A stretch of DNA of 33,947 bases from Mycolicibacter arupensis (GTDB lineage: Bacteria > Actinomycetota > Actinomycetes > Mycobacteriales > Mycobacteriaceae), in the NCBI RefSeq assembly GCF_002086515.1, contig NZ_MVHH01000041.1, positions 1 to 33,947 of the forward strand, written 5' to 3'. How positions within the stretch are numbered: position 1 is the stretch's first letter; every line of letters begins with the position of its first letter. Below, piece by piece: positions 14,179 through 22,002 of the stretch. The position numbers were made by a program, and so were the translations under genes. The notes beneath the pieces are model-generated. The model was not told the origin of the DNA and did no database searches. It saw nothing but the letters and a program-made list of their open reading frames with translations.

Positions 14179-15156
14179 TCACCAGAGCATGTGCACCTGT
14201 TCGGCCCAGCCGAGGAGATCGGTCACGACGAGGTCGGCGCCGTCGTCGGTGCGGATGCGCCCGTTGTAGTGCCCGAAACACTGATGGGTGCCCGGCATCG
14301 GCGAGCGGTGATGGAATGGGGTGAAGGTCAGCTGCACCTGATCGGAGTCGGGTGTGCGGATTCTCCAGGGCCCGTCGTATTCGGGGTAGTGCCAGTCCAG
14401 TTCGGCGCCGATCTTGCTGAGTCGTCCGTCGACGCAGAGCGCGTTCTCTGTGCTTGGGGTGCCGACCGTCCACTTACCGCCCAGCTGCAGTCCGACGGTG
14501 CGCCCGTCGGTGTGACCGGAAGCCGCACCCCAGTTCCACACGATGTTGGCCGGCCAGCGGCCGCGCCCGTGGTCAAGCACACCCCACCCGCCGGCGAAGT
14601 CGTAGGTGTCCGCTCCCACCCGAACCAATCCCGAAGCGGGCCGCGCGGTGTGCTTGGCGGTGTACTGGAACCTGCTCTGGCTCCACGGCACCACTACCGC
14701 GAGCGTCTCGTGTCCGGGCGGCAGCGCGACGAACAGGTCGCCGGTCATCGCTCCTGCAGAGGTCTTGCAGGAGAACTGAATCCGAGTGCCGTCGGTCTCG
14801 GTGGTGATATCGATCGTGATCAGTCCGCGAGCCGTGGCCGGTCCATCACCGAGACTGGACGGCAAGGTGATCCCCCACCCGCCCGGGTGCAGGCAGCTCC
14901 GGCTCACCTGAAGTCCGGAGTAATCCAGCAGAAAGACATTGCTCACGCCGAGGTAGTCGAGGTCGGCGACGGTGACCGCGATCAGATGGGTGGGCGTCGT
15001 CAGGCACCAGTACTCCCACCGCTTAGTCCGCCCCCAGCCGCGCAGATTGCAGCGGTGCAGCGGCGTTCGTGTCCAACCGACGGCGCCCGGGTTCAACAAT
15101 CCGGACGAGGCGCAAAGATCAACAGCCTGCGTGATCTCGCGCTCCTCGGTGGCCAC
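14179..15156 (-). CDS. DUF2804 family protein
   Basis: A 325-residue protein that I recognise as DUF2804 from its aromatic and Gly-rich strands: ARGLITIDI, TAKHTARPASGLVRVGADTYDFAGGWGVLDHGRGRWPANIVWNWGAASG, WRIRTPDSDQVQLTFTPFHHRSPMPGTHQCFGHYNGRIRTDDG and the ending LLGWAEQVHMLW. The family is predicted to be beta-rich (lipocalin or carotenoid-hydratase-like) and has no established reaction. No signal peptide is seen. The GTG start at 15156 lies seven bases after the truB stop, so it is probably the last gene of the pptH-pptT-truB run. This position is occupied by insertion-sequence genes in M. tuberculosis H37Rv (recalled). Confidence 0.82.
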   Translation of the reverse strand: MATEEREITQAVDLCASSGLLNPGAVGWTRTPLHRCNLRGWGRTKRWEYWCLTTPTHLIAVTVADLDYLGVSNVFLLDYSGLQVSRSCLHPGGWGITLPSSLGDGPATARGLITIDITTETDGTRIQFSCKTSAGAMTGDLFVALPPGHETLAVVVPWSQSRFQYTAKHTARPASGLVRVGADTYDFAGGWGVLDHGRGRWPANIVWNWGAASGHTDGRTVGLQLGGKWTVGTPSTENALCVDGRLSKIGAELDWHYPEYDGPWRIRTPDSDQVQLTFTPFHHRSPMPGTHQCFGHYNGRIRTDDGADLVVTDLLGWAEQVHMLW

Positions 15157-15163
15157 CGGCGGA

Positions 15164-16051
15164 CTATAACGTCGCCGGGCGGATGACGACCGCCGATTTG
15201 GTCCGCCGTCCCGAGTCCTCCAGCAGCGCGATCACCCGTCCATCGGCGTCGGTGGCCGCGTAAATCCCGTCGATGCCCGCTGGGGCCAACGGCCGGCCGT
15301 GGCTGACGTCGAGTGCCTCGTCAACGTTGAGGTCCCGCCGCGGAAACGTCTGCAGGCAGGCGTCATCGAGGCTGTAGCTCAGCGCGGGACGCTCCCCCAG
15401 TTCGTCGAGGGTGCGGGCCTGATCCAGCCCGAAGCTGCCGGCCCGGGTGCGCCGCAGTGCGGTCAGATGACCCCCCACTTCCAGCTCGTTGCCCACGTCG
15501 CGGGCCAGTGCCCGGATATAGGTTCCCGCCGAACAGTCCACCTCGACATCCAGATCCACGAACTGCTCTTCGCGCCGCATCGCCAGCAACTCGAACCGCG
15601 CGATGTGCACCGGCCGGGCGGCCAGCTCGACGGCGTGGCCTTCCCGGGCCAACTGGTAGGACCGCTTGCCCGCGACTTTGATGGCGCTCACCGCCGAGGG
15701 CACCTGAGCTATGTCGCCACGCAGCCCCGCGATCGCCGCGGTGATCTGCTGTTCGGTGACGTGCGCGGCCGATGTCGTGGCCAGCACCTCGCCTTCGGCA
15801 TCTTCGGTCGAGGTGGTCTGCCCCAGTCGGATGGTGGCGGCGTAGGACTTCTGCGACGTGGTAAGCAAACCCAGGATCTTGGTGGCCCGTTCGATGCCGA
15901 TCACCAGCACACCGGTTGCCATCGGGTCGAGTGTGCCGGCATGGCCCACCTTGCGGGTGCCGAAGAACCTGCGACAGCGCGCAACCACGTCGTGGCTGGT
16001 GATTCCCGCGGGTTTGTCGACGATCACCAGGCCCGCCGGCACGGCACTCAC
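15164..16051 (-). CDS. truB: tRNA pseudouridine(55) synthase
   Basis: A 295-residue TruB, which converts U55 of the tRNA T-loop to pseudouridine. It shows LVIVDKPAGITSHDVV at the N-terminus, the catalytic block KVGHAGTLDPMATGVLVIG with D42, SYAATIRLGQTTSTEDAEG, SAGTYIRALARDVG and a C-terminal region typical of the actinobacterial form. The GTG start at 16051 overlaps the pptT stop in a GTGA, giving coupled translation; the longer upstream frame runs back into pptT and lacks homology. Confidence 0.95.
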   Translation of the reverse strand: MSAVPAGLVIVDKPAGITSHDVVARCRRFFGTRKVGHAGTLDPMATGVLVIGIERATKILGLLTTSQKSYAATIRLGQTTSTEDAEGEVLATTSAAHVTEQQITAAIAGLRGDIAQVPSAVSAIKVAGKRSYQLAREGHAVELAARPVHIARFELLAMRREEQFVDLDVEVDCSAGTYIRALARDVGNELEVGGHLTALRRTRAGSFGLDQARTLDELGERPALSYSLDDACLQTFPRRDLNVDEALDVSHGRPLAPAGIDGIYAATDADGRVIALLEDSGRRTKSAVVIRPATL

Positions 16052-16707
16052 AGCACGATCGCCGTCAGCACCAGACCACCGGACACCGACCATCGGCCAC
16101 CGAGCTCGGTCAGCGGCGGTCCGGACAACGCTGCGGGGTCAATGAGGATGCGCGAGGAAAACGTGCCGTCGGGATCGAAGGTGATGTGAGCGTCCTCGAA
16201 GCCCAGCCACCGCCTGGTCAACGGAAACCATGCCTTATAGGTGGCCTCTTTGGCGCAGAACAGGATTCGGTCCCAGTGCTGACCTTCCGGCAACGCCGCG
16301 AGTTGGTCTCTTTCGACGGGCAGACTGACGGCTTTGAGCACACCGTCGGGGAGTACGTCGTGCGGTTCGGCATCGATACCCACCGATCGCACCGCGGTGC
16401 TGCGGCCCACCACCGCACCGCGGAAACCCGCGCAGTGCGTCAGACTGCCGACCACACCCGCGGGCCACGTGGGCTCACCCTTCTCCCCCTTGAGGATCGG
16501 GACCGGCGGCTGCCCGAGCTCTTCCAACGCCAACCGCGCGCAGTAGCGGGCGGTGACGAATTCGTTGCGCCGCTTGGCCACCGAACGTGCGACCAGTGGC
16601 TCCTCCTCGGCCAGCGGAGCTAACCCGGGTGGATCGTCATAGCGTTCGGCCCAGGCCAGCGATCCCGCCGGCACTCCCTCGAGCACCCTGTCCAGCAGTC
16701 CGCTCAT
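16048..16707 (-). CDS. pptT: 4'-Phosphopantetheinyl transferase PptT
   Basis: A 219-residue Sfp-type phosphopantetheinyl transferase. It moves 4'-phosphopantetheine from CoA to the carrier domains of type I polyketide and non-ribosomal peptide synthases, which make mycobacterial lipids and siderophores. Motifs: KGEKGEPTWPAGVVGSLTHC (73-92), the magnesium site VGIDAEPH (D112, E114), and FCAKEATYKAW (150-160, with E154 and K158). The N-terminus (RSVAKRRNEFVTARYCARLAL) is typical of the family. It overlaps pptH upstream and truB downstream by 4 nt each, so the three are one operon. The protein is essential in M. tuberculosis according to published work. Confidence 0.96.
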   Translation of the reverse strand: MSGLLDRVLEGVPAGSLAWAERYDDPPGLAPLAEEEPLVARSVAKRRNEFVTARYCARLALEELGQPPVPILKGEKGEPTWPAGVVGSLTHCAGFRGAVVGRSTAVRSVGIDAEPHDVLPDGVLKAVSLPVERDQLAALPEGQHWDRILFCAKEATYKAWFPLTRRWLGFEDAHITFDPDGTFSSRILIDPAALSGPPLTELGGRWSVSGGLVLTAIVL

Positions 16708-17669
16708 CGTGCCTGCCGCCGACGCAGTCGCTCCGTGAATTTCGCACTGGCCTCACGCATCTCGTCGGTGATCACGAAGTGCCCGCCGAACTCATTGAGG
16801 TAGCCGGGCGGGTACTGCGGCTCCGGCAGTATCTGACGTAGCCAGCGATGCGGCCGGCGGCGGCGCCACTCCCGCGGGTAGCCCACCGAGACCTCCTCGA
16901 AGCGCACCCCGTCGTAGTACGTGGTACGCGGGATGTGCAGATGGCCATAGACCGAACACGTCGCGTTGTAACGGGTATGCCAGTCGGCAGTCTCGACGGT
17001 GCCGCACCAGAGCGAGAACTCCGGATAGAACAGTGCATCGCAGGGCTGACGCACCATCGGGAAGTGATTGACCAGCACAGTCGGGTTCATCCAGTCGAGG
17101 TCTTCCAGGCGCTTTCGGGTGACCGCGACCCGATCACGGCACCAGGCGTCGCGGGTGCCGTAGGGCTCGGGCGACAGCAGGAACTCATCGGTGGCCACCA
17201 CATTGTTCTCCCGCGCGATCGCCAGGCCCTCGGCCTTGGTGGACGCCCCGTCCGGCAGGAAGGTGTAGTCGTAGAGCAGGAACATTCCCACGATGGTCGC
17301 GGGGCCACCCTGCTCGGTCCAGACCGGGAAGGGATGCTCGGGTGTGATGACACCCATCTGGTCGCACATGTCGACGAGGTAGTCATAGCGAGACCGGCCG
17401 AACACCTGCATTGGGTCCTTGGTGGTGGTCCACAGCTCGTGGTTTCCCGGAACCCAGATCACCTTCGCGAAGCGTTTGCGCAGCAGGTCCAGCGCCCAAC
17501 GGATCTCATCGGTGCGCTCCGCCACATCACCGGCAACGATCAGCCAGTCGTCACCGGTGACCGGATGCAGTTCCTCGGTGATCGGCTTGTTGCCCAGATG
17601 GCCGGTGTGCAGATCGGAGATCGCCCACAGGGTGGGGCCGTCAGCGGCCCTCGGCGCGTGGGTGGTCAC
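16704..17669 (-). CDS. pptH: Metallophosphoesterase, phosphopantetheinyl hydrolase PptH (Rv2795c-like)
   Basis: A 321-residue calcineurin-type metallophosphoesterase. The metal-binding blocks are SDLHTGH (D19, H21), AGDVAER (D48), PGNHELW (N76, H77), VNHFPM and YGHLHIP. In M. tuberculosis the homologue Rv2795c removes phosphopantetheine from carrier proteins and so opposes PptT, which is encoded next to it; the same pairing holds here, with the pptT start overlapping the pptH stop in ATGA. The start is GTG at 17669, eight bases after a TACTCT box, so the transcript is probably leaderless. The assignment to PptH rests on synteny as well as on sequence. Confidence 0.92.
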   Translation of the reverse strand: MTTHAPRAADGPTLWAISDLHTGHLGNKPITEELHPVTGDDWLIVAGDVAERTDEIRWALDLLRKRFAKVIWVPGNHELWTTTKDPMQVFGRSRYDYLVDMCDQMGVITPEHPFPVWTEQGGPATIVGMFLLYDYTFLPDGASTKAEGLAIARENNVVATDEFLLSPEPYGTRDAWCRDRVAVTRKRLEDLDWMNPTVLVNHFPMVRQPCDALFYPEFSLWCGTVETADWHTRYNATCSVYGHLHIPRTTYYDGVRFEEVSVGYPREWRRRRPHRWLRQILPEPQYPPGYLNEFGGHFVITDEMREASAKFTERLRRRQAR

Positions 17670-17677
17670 GAGGATTC

Positions 17678-17683
17678 AGAGTA
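17678..17683 (-). promoter_or_regulatory. -10 element (TACTCT) for the pptH-pptT-truB operon
   Basis: TACTCT on the minus strand ends eight bases before the pptH GTG, giving a leaderless or near-leaderless transcript. Confidence 0.4.
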
Positions 17684-17708
17684 GCGGCGATCGGTGGGCA
17701 CGCAGAAT

Positions 17709-17722
17709 TAGAACGTGTTCTC
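17709..17722. promoter_or_regulatory. KstR-like palindrome between pptH and the DUF3558 gene
   Basis: TAGAACGTGTTCTC contains the inverted repeat AGAAC-GT-GTTCT. It fits the KstR consensus TnnAACnnGTTnnA at all but the last base. KstR represses cholesterol-catabolism genes in mycobacteria. The site lies about 25 bp upstream of the pptH -10 and 32 bp upstream of the -10 of the divergent gene, so it could affect either. Binding by KstR is inferred from the motif only. Confidence 0.45.
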
Positions 17723-17754
17723 ACCTTTGGGGAAGTGGCGGGCGCCACAACTTG

Positions 17755-17760
17755 TAGACT
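17755..17760 (+). promoter_or_regulatory. -10 element (TAGACT) upstream of the DUF3558-like gene
   Basis: TAGACT fits the mycobacterial TANNNT box. Transcription would start near 17767, leaving a leader of about 29 nt with the AGGAG at 17787-17791. No clear -35 is present. Confidence 0.4.
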
Positions 17761-17795
17761 CCCGGCAGTACAACCGGGTGGAAGCGAGGAGTGTC

Positions 17796-18380
17796 ATGCT
17801 GACCAAACTGCGCCTGATCACCGCGTTGGGGGCGCTGGTGATGGCCGTCGTGATGGTCTGGCAACAGACACCCCCCGGCCGCGACATCGCCGACGGCGCC
17901 GATGTGCAGCTGCGCTCCACCGCCCTGCCGCTGGCACCCCCGACCACGTCGAGCAAAGCGGTCAACCTCACCAACCCGCGTCCGTTCGACGCCTGTGAAG
18001 ACATCCCCTATGACGTGATCGCGCAGTTGGGTTTGGCGTTCACACCGCCCAAGCCGGTCGAGGGTGTGCGCTGCGAGTTCGATGCCGGCAACTACCAGAT
18101 GGCCGTCGAGACGTTCGTGTGGCGCAGCTATGACGAGACCATTCCCGCCGACGCCATTGAGATGGACATCAACGGGCACCGCGCGGCGCAGTACTGGGTC
18201 ATGAAGCCGACCGAGTGGAACAACCGGTGGTGGTTCTCCTGCATGGTGGCGTTCAAGACCAGCTACGGGGTCATCCAGCAGTCGCTGTACTATTCGCCGG
18301 TGTATTCCAACCCTGATGTGGACTGTCCCACCGAGAACCTGATGCGGGCACACCAGCTGGCGCCGCACTACAAGTACTGA
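17796..18380 (+). CDS. Exported or membrane-anchored DUF3558-like protein (Rv2799-like)
   Basis: A 194-residue protein with an N-terminal hydrophobic segment (LITALGALVMAVVMVW, about 7-22) that acts as a signal anchor or uncleaved signal; there is no lipobox. The exported part begins the way DUF3558 proteins do (NPRPFDACEDIPYDVIAQLGL, then GVRCEFDAGNYQMAVETFVW) and has conserved cysteines and tryptophans (EWNNRWWFSCMVAFK, NPDVDCPTENLM). The ATG at 17796 has AGGAG five bases upstream; the longer frame has no such site. The stop is three bases before the next gene, so the two are co-transcribed, as their homologues Rv2799-Rv2800 appear to be. Function unknown. Confidence 0.85.
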   Translation: MLTKLRLITALGALVMAVVMVWQQTPPGRDIADGADVQLRSTALPLAPPTTSSKAVNLTNPRPFDACEDIPYDVIAQLGLAFTPPKPVEGVRCEFDAGNYQMAVETFVWRSYDETIPADAIEMDINGHRAAQYWVMKPTEWNNRWWFSCMVAFKTSYGVIQQSLYYSPVYSNPDVDCPTENLMRAHQLAPHYKY

Positions 18381-18383
18381 CCT

Positions 18384-20024
18384 TTGGCCGCCTCAACACC
18401 ACGTCCGGCCCGCCCCCGGCTGACCGATGTCGTGATCAACCGGGCGCTGCGCCGGCTGCCGCCGCCCACCACCGGATACACCGTGCGCCGAGAGCACATT
18501 CCGATGCGCGACGGGGTGCAGCTGCGCGCCGACCACTATCAGCCCACCGGCGCTGTGGCCGGCACGCTGCTGGTGCGCTGCCCCTACGGCCGCGGTTTCC
18601 CGTTCTCGGTGGTGTTCGCGCGGTTGTATGCCGCCCGCGGCTACCGGGTGATCCTGCAGAGCGTGCGCGGCACCTTCGGCTCTGGTGGGGTGTTCGAGCC
18701 GATGGTCAACGAGGCCGCCGACGGTGCCGACACGGTGGCGTGGCTGCGGACCCAGCCGTGGTTCACCGGTTCCTTCGGCACCATCGGATTGTCCTACCTG
18801 GGTTTCACCCAGTGGGCGTTGCTGGCCGATCCCCCGCCGGAGTTGAAGGCCGCGGTCATCACGGTCGGAATGCACGATCTGTACCAGTCGACCTGGGGTG
18901 TGGGGTCATTCGCGTTGAACGACTTTTTGGGCTGGAGCCACATGATGGCCCACCAGGAGGCCCGTCCGCGGATCCGTGCCGGGCTGCAGCAGCTGACTGC
19001 GCAACGCCGGGTCAAACGCGCCGCGGCCGCACTGCCGCTGGGCTCGGCCGGCCGGGCCCTACTGGGCGGCGGCTCGCCCTGGTACGAGTCCTGGGTCGAG
19101 CACCCTGATCGCGATGACCCGTTCTGGGACAGGATGCGTTACCCGGTGGCGCTGGAGCAGACCCAGGTGCCGGTGCTGCTGCTCAGTGGCTGGCAAGACC
19201 TGTTCTTGGATCAAGCGCTGGCTCAGTTCCGGACGTTGCGCGACCGAGGAGCCGAGGTGGCGCTGACCGTCGGCCCGTGGACCCACACCGAGATGCTGAC
19301 CAAGGGACTGCGCACCGTCATGGCGGAATCCCTGGACTGGTTAGGCACTCACCTGGCCGGCGCCGAGCGGCCGTCGCGGACCAGCCCGGTACGGGTCTAC
19401 GTCACCGGCGCTGGACAATGGCGCGAGCTCCCCGATTGGCCCCCCGAGACTTCCGGTCGCAGCTGGTGGCTGCAACCCGGCGGCCGGTTGGCCGATGGCC
19501 CGTCAGCCACAGATGCCGCCGAGGCGGTCAGCTTCACCTACGACCCCGCTGACCCCACACCCACGGTCGGCGGGCGACTGCTGGCGCCCGGTGGTGGTTA
19601 TCAGCGCGACGACGCGTTGGCGCGGCGCGACGACGTGCTGACCTTCACCAGCGAGCCGCTGTCCGACGCCCTCGATGTCTTCGGCAGCCCCGCCGTGGAG
19701 CTGTCACATGCCAGCGACAACCCGCACGTCGACCTGTTCGTCAGGATCAGCGAAGTCGACGCTCGTGGACGTTCACGCAATGTCAGCGACGGATACCGCC
19801 GGTTGAAGCGCGGCGCGGGGATCGTCCACCTTGAGCTGGATGAGATCGCGCACCGGTTTTCGTCCGGGGCACGCATCCGGCTTCTCATCGCCGGCGGCTG
19901 TCACCCCCGCTTCGCGCGCAACCTGGGCACCGAGGATCCGGCGGTCAGCGGCGTCGAGCTGCGACCGGCGACGCACACGGTACGGTTCACCGACTCACGG
20001 CTGCTGCTGCCCACGCACCGCTGA
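18384..20024 (+). CDS. CocE/NonD family (X-Pro dipeptidyl-peptidase S15-like) hydrolase (Rv2800-like)
   Basis: A 546-residue alpha/beta hydrolase of the CocE/S15 family, which cleaves esters or acyl-peptide bonds. The catalytic triad is visible: nucleophile S137 in GLSYLG, D272 in SGWQDLF and H301 in GPWTH. The C-terminal jelly-roll domain (about 380-540) shows SFTYDPADPTPTVGGRLL, SEPLSDALDVFGSPAVELSHASDNPHVDLFVRISEVDARGRS and IAHRFSSGARIRLLIAGGCHPRFARNLGTEDP. It has no signal peptide. The first start is TTG at 18384, three bases after the previous stop; GTG 18432 is an alternative. The 3' end overlaps the convergent lipoprotein gene by 30 nt. The natural substrate is unknown. Confidence 0.9.
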   Translation: MAASTPRPARPRLTDVVINRALRRLPPPTTGYTVRREHIPMRDGVQLRADHYQPTGAVAGTLLVRCPYGRGFPFSVVFARLYAARGYRVILQSVRGTFGSGGVFEPMVNEAADGADTVAWLRTQPWFTGSFGTIGLSYLGFTQWALLADPPPELKAAVITVGMHDLYQSTWGVGSFALNDFLGWSHMMAHQEARPRIRAGLQQLTAQRRVKRAAAALPLGSAGRALLGGGSPWYESWVEHPDRDDPFWDRMRYPVALEQTQVPVLLLSGWQDLFLDQALAQFRTLRDRGAEVALTVGPWTHTEMLTKGLRTVMAESLDWLGTHLAGAERPSRTSPVRVYVTGAGQWRELPDWPPETSGRSWWLQPGGRLADGPSATDAAEAVSFTYDPADPTPTVGGRLLAPGGGYQRDDALARRDDVLTFTSEPLSDALDVFGSPAVELSHASDNPHVDLFVRISEVDARGRSRNVSDGYRRLKRGAGIVHLELDEIAHRFSSGARIRLLIAGGCHPRFARNLGTEDPAVSGVELRPATHTVRFTDSRLLLPTHR

Positions 20025-20717
20025 CACGGCTTTGACCAGCAGGTCTGACATCAACCTCTGCGGGTCTAACTGCTGGTCGGCGCTGCCCATCACGACAACC
20101 GACGTGCTGTCGTCGAGTGCTGCGGTGAACAGATAGTCAGGATCGTCTGCGGAGTCCGCGACTGTCAGCCTGACCCCCGTCGTCCTCACGCCCCCGACGG
20201 CGGGGGCCGCGATGCGCTCCACCGTGCCGGTCGCCTCCGGCGAACCGGACAGCGAGATCCGATCACATCCGGGCGGATCAGGCTCAGCTGCGACGGGATG
20301 GGGCGACCGCAGTGCGACAACGTACATGCTGCCCCGATCGCCCTGCCCGATGACGCCGGCGGCCTCCGTACCGACCGTCGGATCCGCGTAGGGCGGGATC
20401 ACGACTGAACGGCACTGAGGTGGGTCGAACTGGGCGCCGGTGAACGCAGCGACCGCCGAGCCCCCGATATCGGACTGCTCCAGTGTCTTTGCCGGGTGCG
20501 CCTGCGGCGAGAATCCCTGCGGAAAATCGTCGACGACGGCATCGACTTTGGAGATGTCGTACGGCGCCGGGGTGGATTGCGCAGCGGGCGGCGGGGCCGC
20601 CACCGGTCCCGCGGGCGCGACTTCTGCGCTGGTGCCGCACCCGGCTGCGGCGGTCGCGACGCCGAGCGCGGCCAGCAGTATCGGTACGCGTCCAGCGGCA
20701 GGCCGGTCACTCGACAT
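19995..20717 (-). CDS. Putative lipoprotein, DUF5642-like
   Basis: A 240-residue protein with a lipoprotein-type N-terminus: RVPILLAALGVATAAAGCGTS, with a possible lipid-modified cysteine in AAGC (the usual leucine at -3 is missing, so the lipobox is imperfect). A Pro/Ala linker follows, then a globular domain with DISKVDAVVDDFPQGFSPQAHPAKTLEQSDIG, FDPPQCRSVV and a C-terminal YLFTAALDDSTSVVVMGSADQQLDPQRLMSDLLVKAVSAVR. This resembles mycobacterial DUF5642 lipoproteins; that assignment is from memory. The ATG at 20717 lies five bases after the stop of the His/Trp-rich gene, so the two are probably co-expressed and both exported. Its tail overlaps the convergent hydrolase gene by 30 nt. Confidence 0.72.
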   Translation of the reverse strand: MSSDRPAAGRVPILLAALGVATAAAGCGTSAEVAPAGPVAAPPPAAQSTPAPYDISKVDAVVDDFPQGFSPQAHPAKTLEQSDIGGSAVAAFTGAQFDPPQCRSVVIPPYADPTVGTEAAGVIGQGDRGSMYVVALRSPHPVAAEPDPPGCDRISLSGSPEATGTVERIAAPAVGGVRTTGVRLTVADSADDPDYLFTAALDDSTSVVVMGSADQQLDPQRLMSDLLVKAVSAVRGQQQP

Positions 20718-20722
20718 CGCGG

Positions 20723-21022
20723 TCACCACCACCACCAGTGGTGCCACAGATGGTGGTGCCGCCACCAGTGGTGCCGGCCCCACACCTGCGGCAGGGGGGC
20801 CGAGCGCCAATCCGTGGCGAACACGGTCTGGGCTGGATCGTGACCCGCGGCGCTACCGTGCCCGAGGGCCAGTTGCCCACCAGCCAGGTGGACCGCGGCC
20901 GGCAGCCCGGATGCCTCCGCCACGGATGCCTGTGCCGGCCCCGCAACCGCCGCGCCGGCCACGGCGCAGGCGCCCAGAGCTCCGGCGACAACGCGTCGGC
21001 GCGCCCCTCGTGACATCACCAT
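20723..21022 (-). CDS. Small exported His/Trp-rich protein
   Basis: A 99-residue protein not recognised from any named family. Residues 1-33 form a clear Sec signal peptide (RGARRRVVAGALGACAVAGAAVAGPAQA, probable cleavage AQA|SV). The short mature part has a bland Ala/Gly-rich middle and ends in WGRHHWWRHHHLWHHWWWW: seven histidines and eight tryptophans in 19 residues. Such clusters could bind copper, nickel, zinc or haem, or insert into a membrane surface; this is inference. The start at 21022 is chosen for the AGGAGG five bases upstream; the frame stays open to an ATG at 21124. The stop is five bases before the lipoprotein gene. The His/Trp tail is encoded by CAC/TGG codons, which makes the DNA CACCA-repetitive. 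Confidence 0.7.
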   Translation of the reverse strand: MVMSRGARRRVVAGALGACAVAGAAVAGPAQASVAEASGLPAAVHLAGGQLALGHGSAAGHDPAQTVFATDWRSAPLPQVWGRHHWWRHHHLWHHWWWW

Positions 21023-21395
21023 GGTTTCCTCCTCGTCGGCAATAGAGAATTCTTTCAATACTCGGACGGTAGCACCGGGAGAAGCGGCATTCAACGGTCT
21101 CGATAACACTTTTTCATACTTCATAATTTGACCTCAAACTCGCTATAGATTCATAACTAACTTTCATCTCTGCAGCTCACAGTGCATTTACTGATGTACT
21201 GATTCACTGATATACGCGCCTCCGTATTCAATGAAGTAATGACGGACCCGGGCGTGCGTATATTCGATTTCACTTAGGCGGATAATGGTCCGAGAAATTG
21301 ATGTCACTGCCGCCCCCGCGGCCGGCCATCGCGTCAACGGGTCCAGGGATCGGCGGGGCGTGCGAGTATGCGGTCATCACACGACAGGGAGCAGA
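21023..21395. other. AT-richer intergenic region with octamer repeats
   Basis: This 373-nt gap between divergent genes is much richer in A/T than its surroundings, especially at 21105-21290. It contains three tandem octamers (see repeat entry), a TATATT box at 21259-21264 on the plus strand and no convincing gene. The composition suggests a regulatory region or acquired DNA. Confidence 0.5.
21190..21213 (+). repeat. Three tandem 8-bp repeats (ACTGATNN)
   Basis: ACTGATGT, ACTGATTC and ACTGATAT follow each other without gaps at 21190, 21198 and 21206. The fixed 8-bp period and conserved first six bases suggest iterated binding sites for a regulator, upstream of both the divergent exported-protein gene and the gene at 21396. 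Confidence 0.55.
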
Positions 21396-21884
21396 ATGAA
21401 ACAGCTCTACGAACGCCACAGCACGGCGACGACCCCCGCCAGCATTGATCCGGATCTTCGTGCGGCGATCGAGGACCACGCTGCGGGCAATCAACTCGGC
21501 GACGTGCTGACCACAGCAACAGCGGTGTGCGAGACGCGCAACGTGCGGCTCTACCGAAACGGACTGCTCGCCACGATCACCGGCTCGGGCGACCCGGATC
21601 GCGAACACCGGACCGTTGCTCTGCTGACTCCTCGCTACCTGGTGATCGGTGTGGCCGGCGACAAGCGTGGCGTGCACGTCCGCTCCGCACGCCTCGAGAC
21701 CGTCACTCTCAGCCCCGGCATCGTTTCGAGTGCCGACTCCGGCATCAGCGTGGTGGCTCAGTGGTCTGGCGCGACCGCCGACCAGGTGACCACGGCGTTC
21801 TATCTCGGCCTGGGCGACGACCCCAGCGGTCACGACTTCTCCAGCCGGCTCCGCACGGCCATCACCGATGCCAAGTCTCGCTGA
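21396..21884 (+). CDS. Hypothetical protein, possible PH-like fold
   Basis: A 162-residue protein not recognised. It is soluble, with no signal peptide or membrane segment. The N-terminal third (SIDPDLRAAIEDHAAGNQLGDVLTTATAVCETRNV) is helical; the centre is a run of alternating strands (RLYRNGLLATITGSGDPDREHRTVALLTPRYLVIGVAGDKRGVHVRSARLETVTL) like the 'transform a threshold value' core of bacterial PH-type domains; the end is a short helix (SSRLRTAITDAKSR). The start at 21396 is chosen for GGGAG six to ten bases upstream. It lies alone between the AT-rich gap and the next small gene, in the same direction. A PH-like fold is a guess from strand pattern. Confidence 0.65.
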   Translation: MKQLYERHSTATTPASIDPDLRAAIEDHAAGNQLGDVLTTATAVCETRNVRLYRNGLLATITGSGDPDREHRTVALLTPRYLVIGVAGDKRGVHVRSARLETVTLSPGIVSSADSGISVVAQWSGATADQVTTAFYLGLGDDPSGHDFSSRLRTAITDAKSR

Positions 21885-21948
21885 TCTGGGGAAACCCGCG
21901 CCCGTGTGCGCGCACCAGCGGTCCCATCCCTTGTGACGGTTGACGAGC

Positions 21949-21954
21949 TACCCT
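21949..21954 (+). promoter_or_regulatory. -10 element (TACCCT) upstream of the small basic protein gene
   Basis: TACCCT fits TANNNT and would start transcription near 21962, 41 nt before the chosen ATG. No -35 at proper distance is visible. Confidence 0.3.
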
Positions 21955-22002
21955 GGCGGAAGTCCCCAGGGTGAGGTTCCACCGCAACCGAAGGTCCACA
22001 CG

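Noticed and set aside
20700..20790. CACCA/TGGTG repeats as a CRISPR-like or mobile-element repeat
   Set aside because: The repeats are the His (CAC) and Trp (TGG) codons of the exported peptide tail; units are irregular and there are no spacers.
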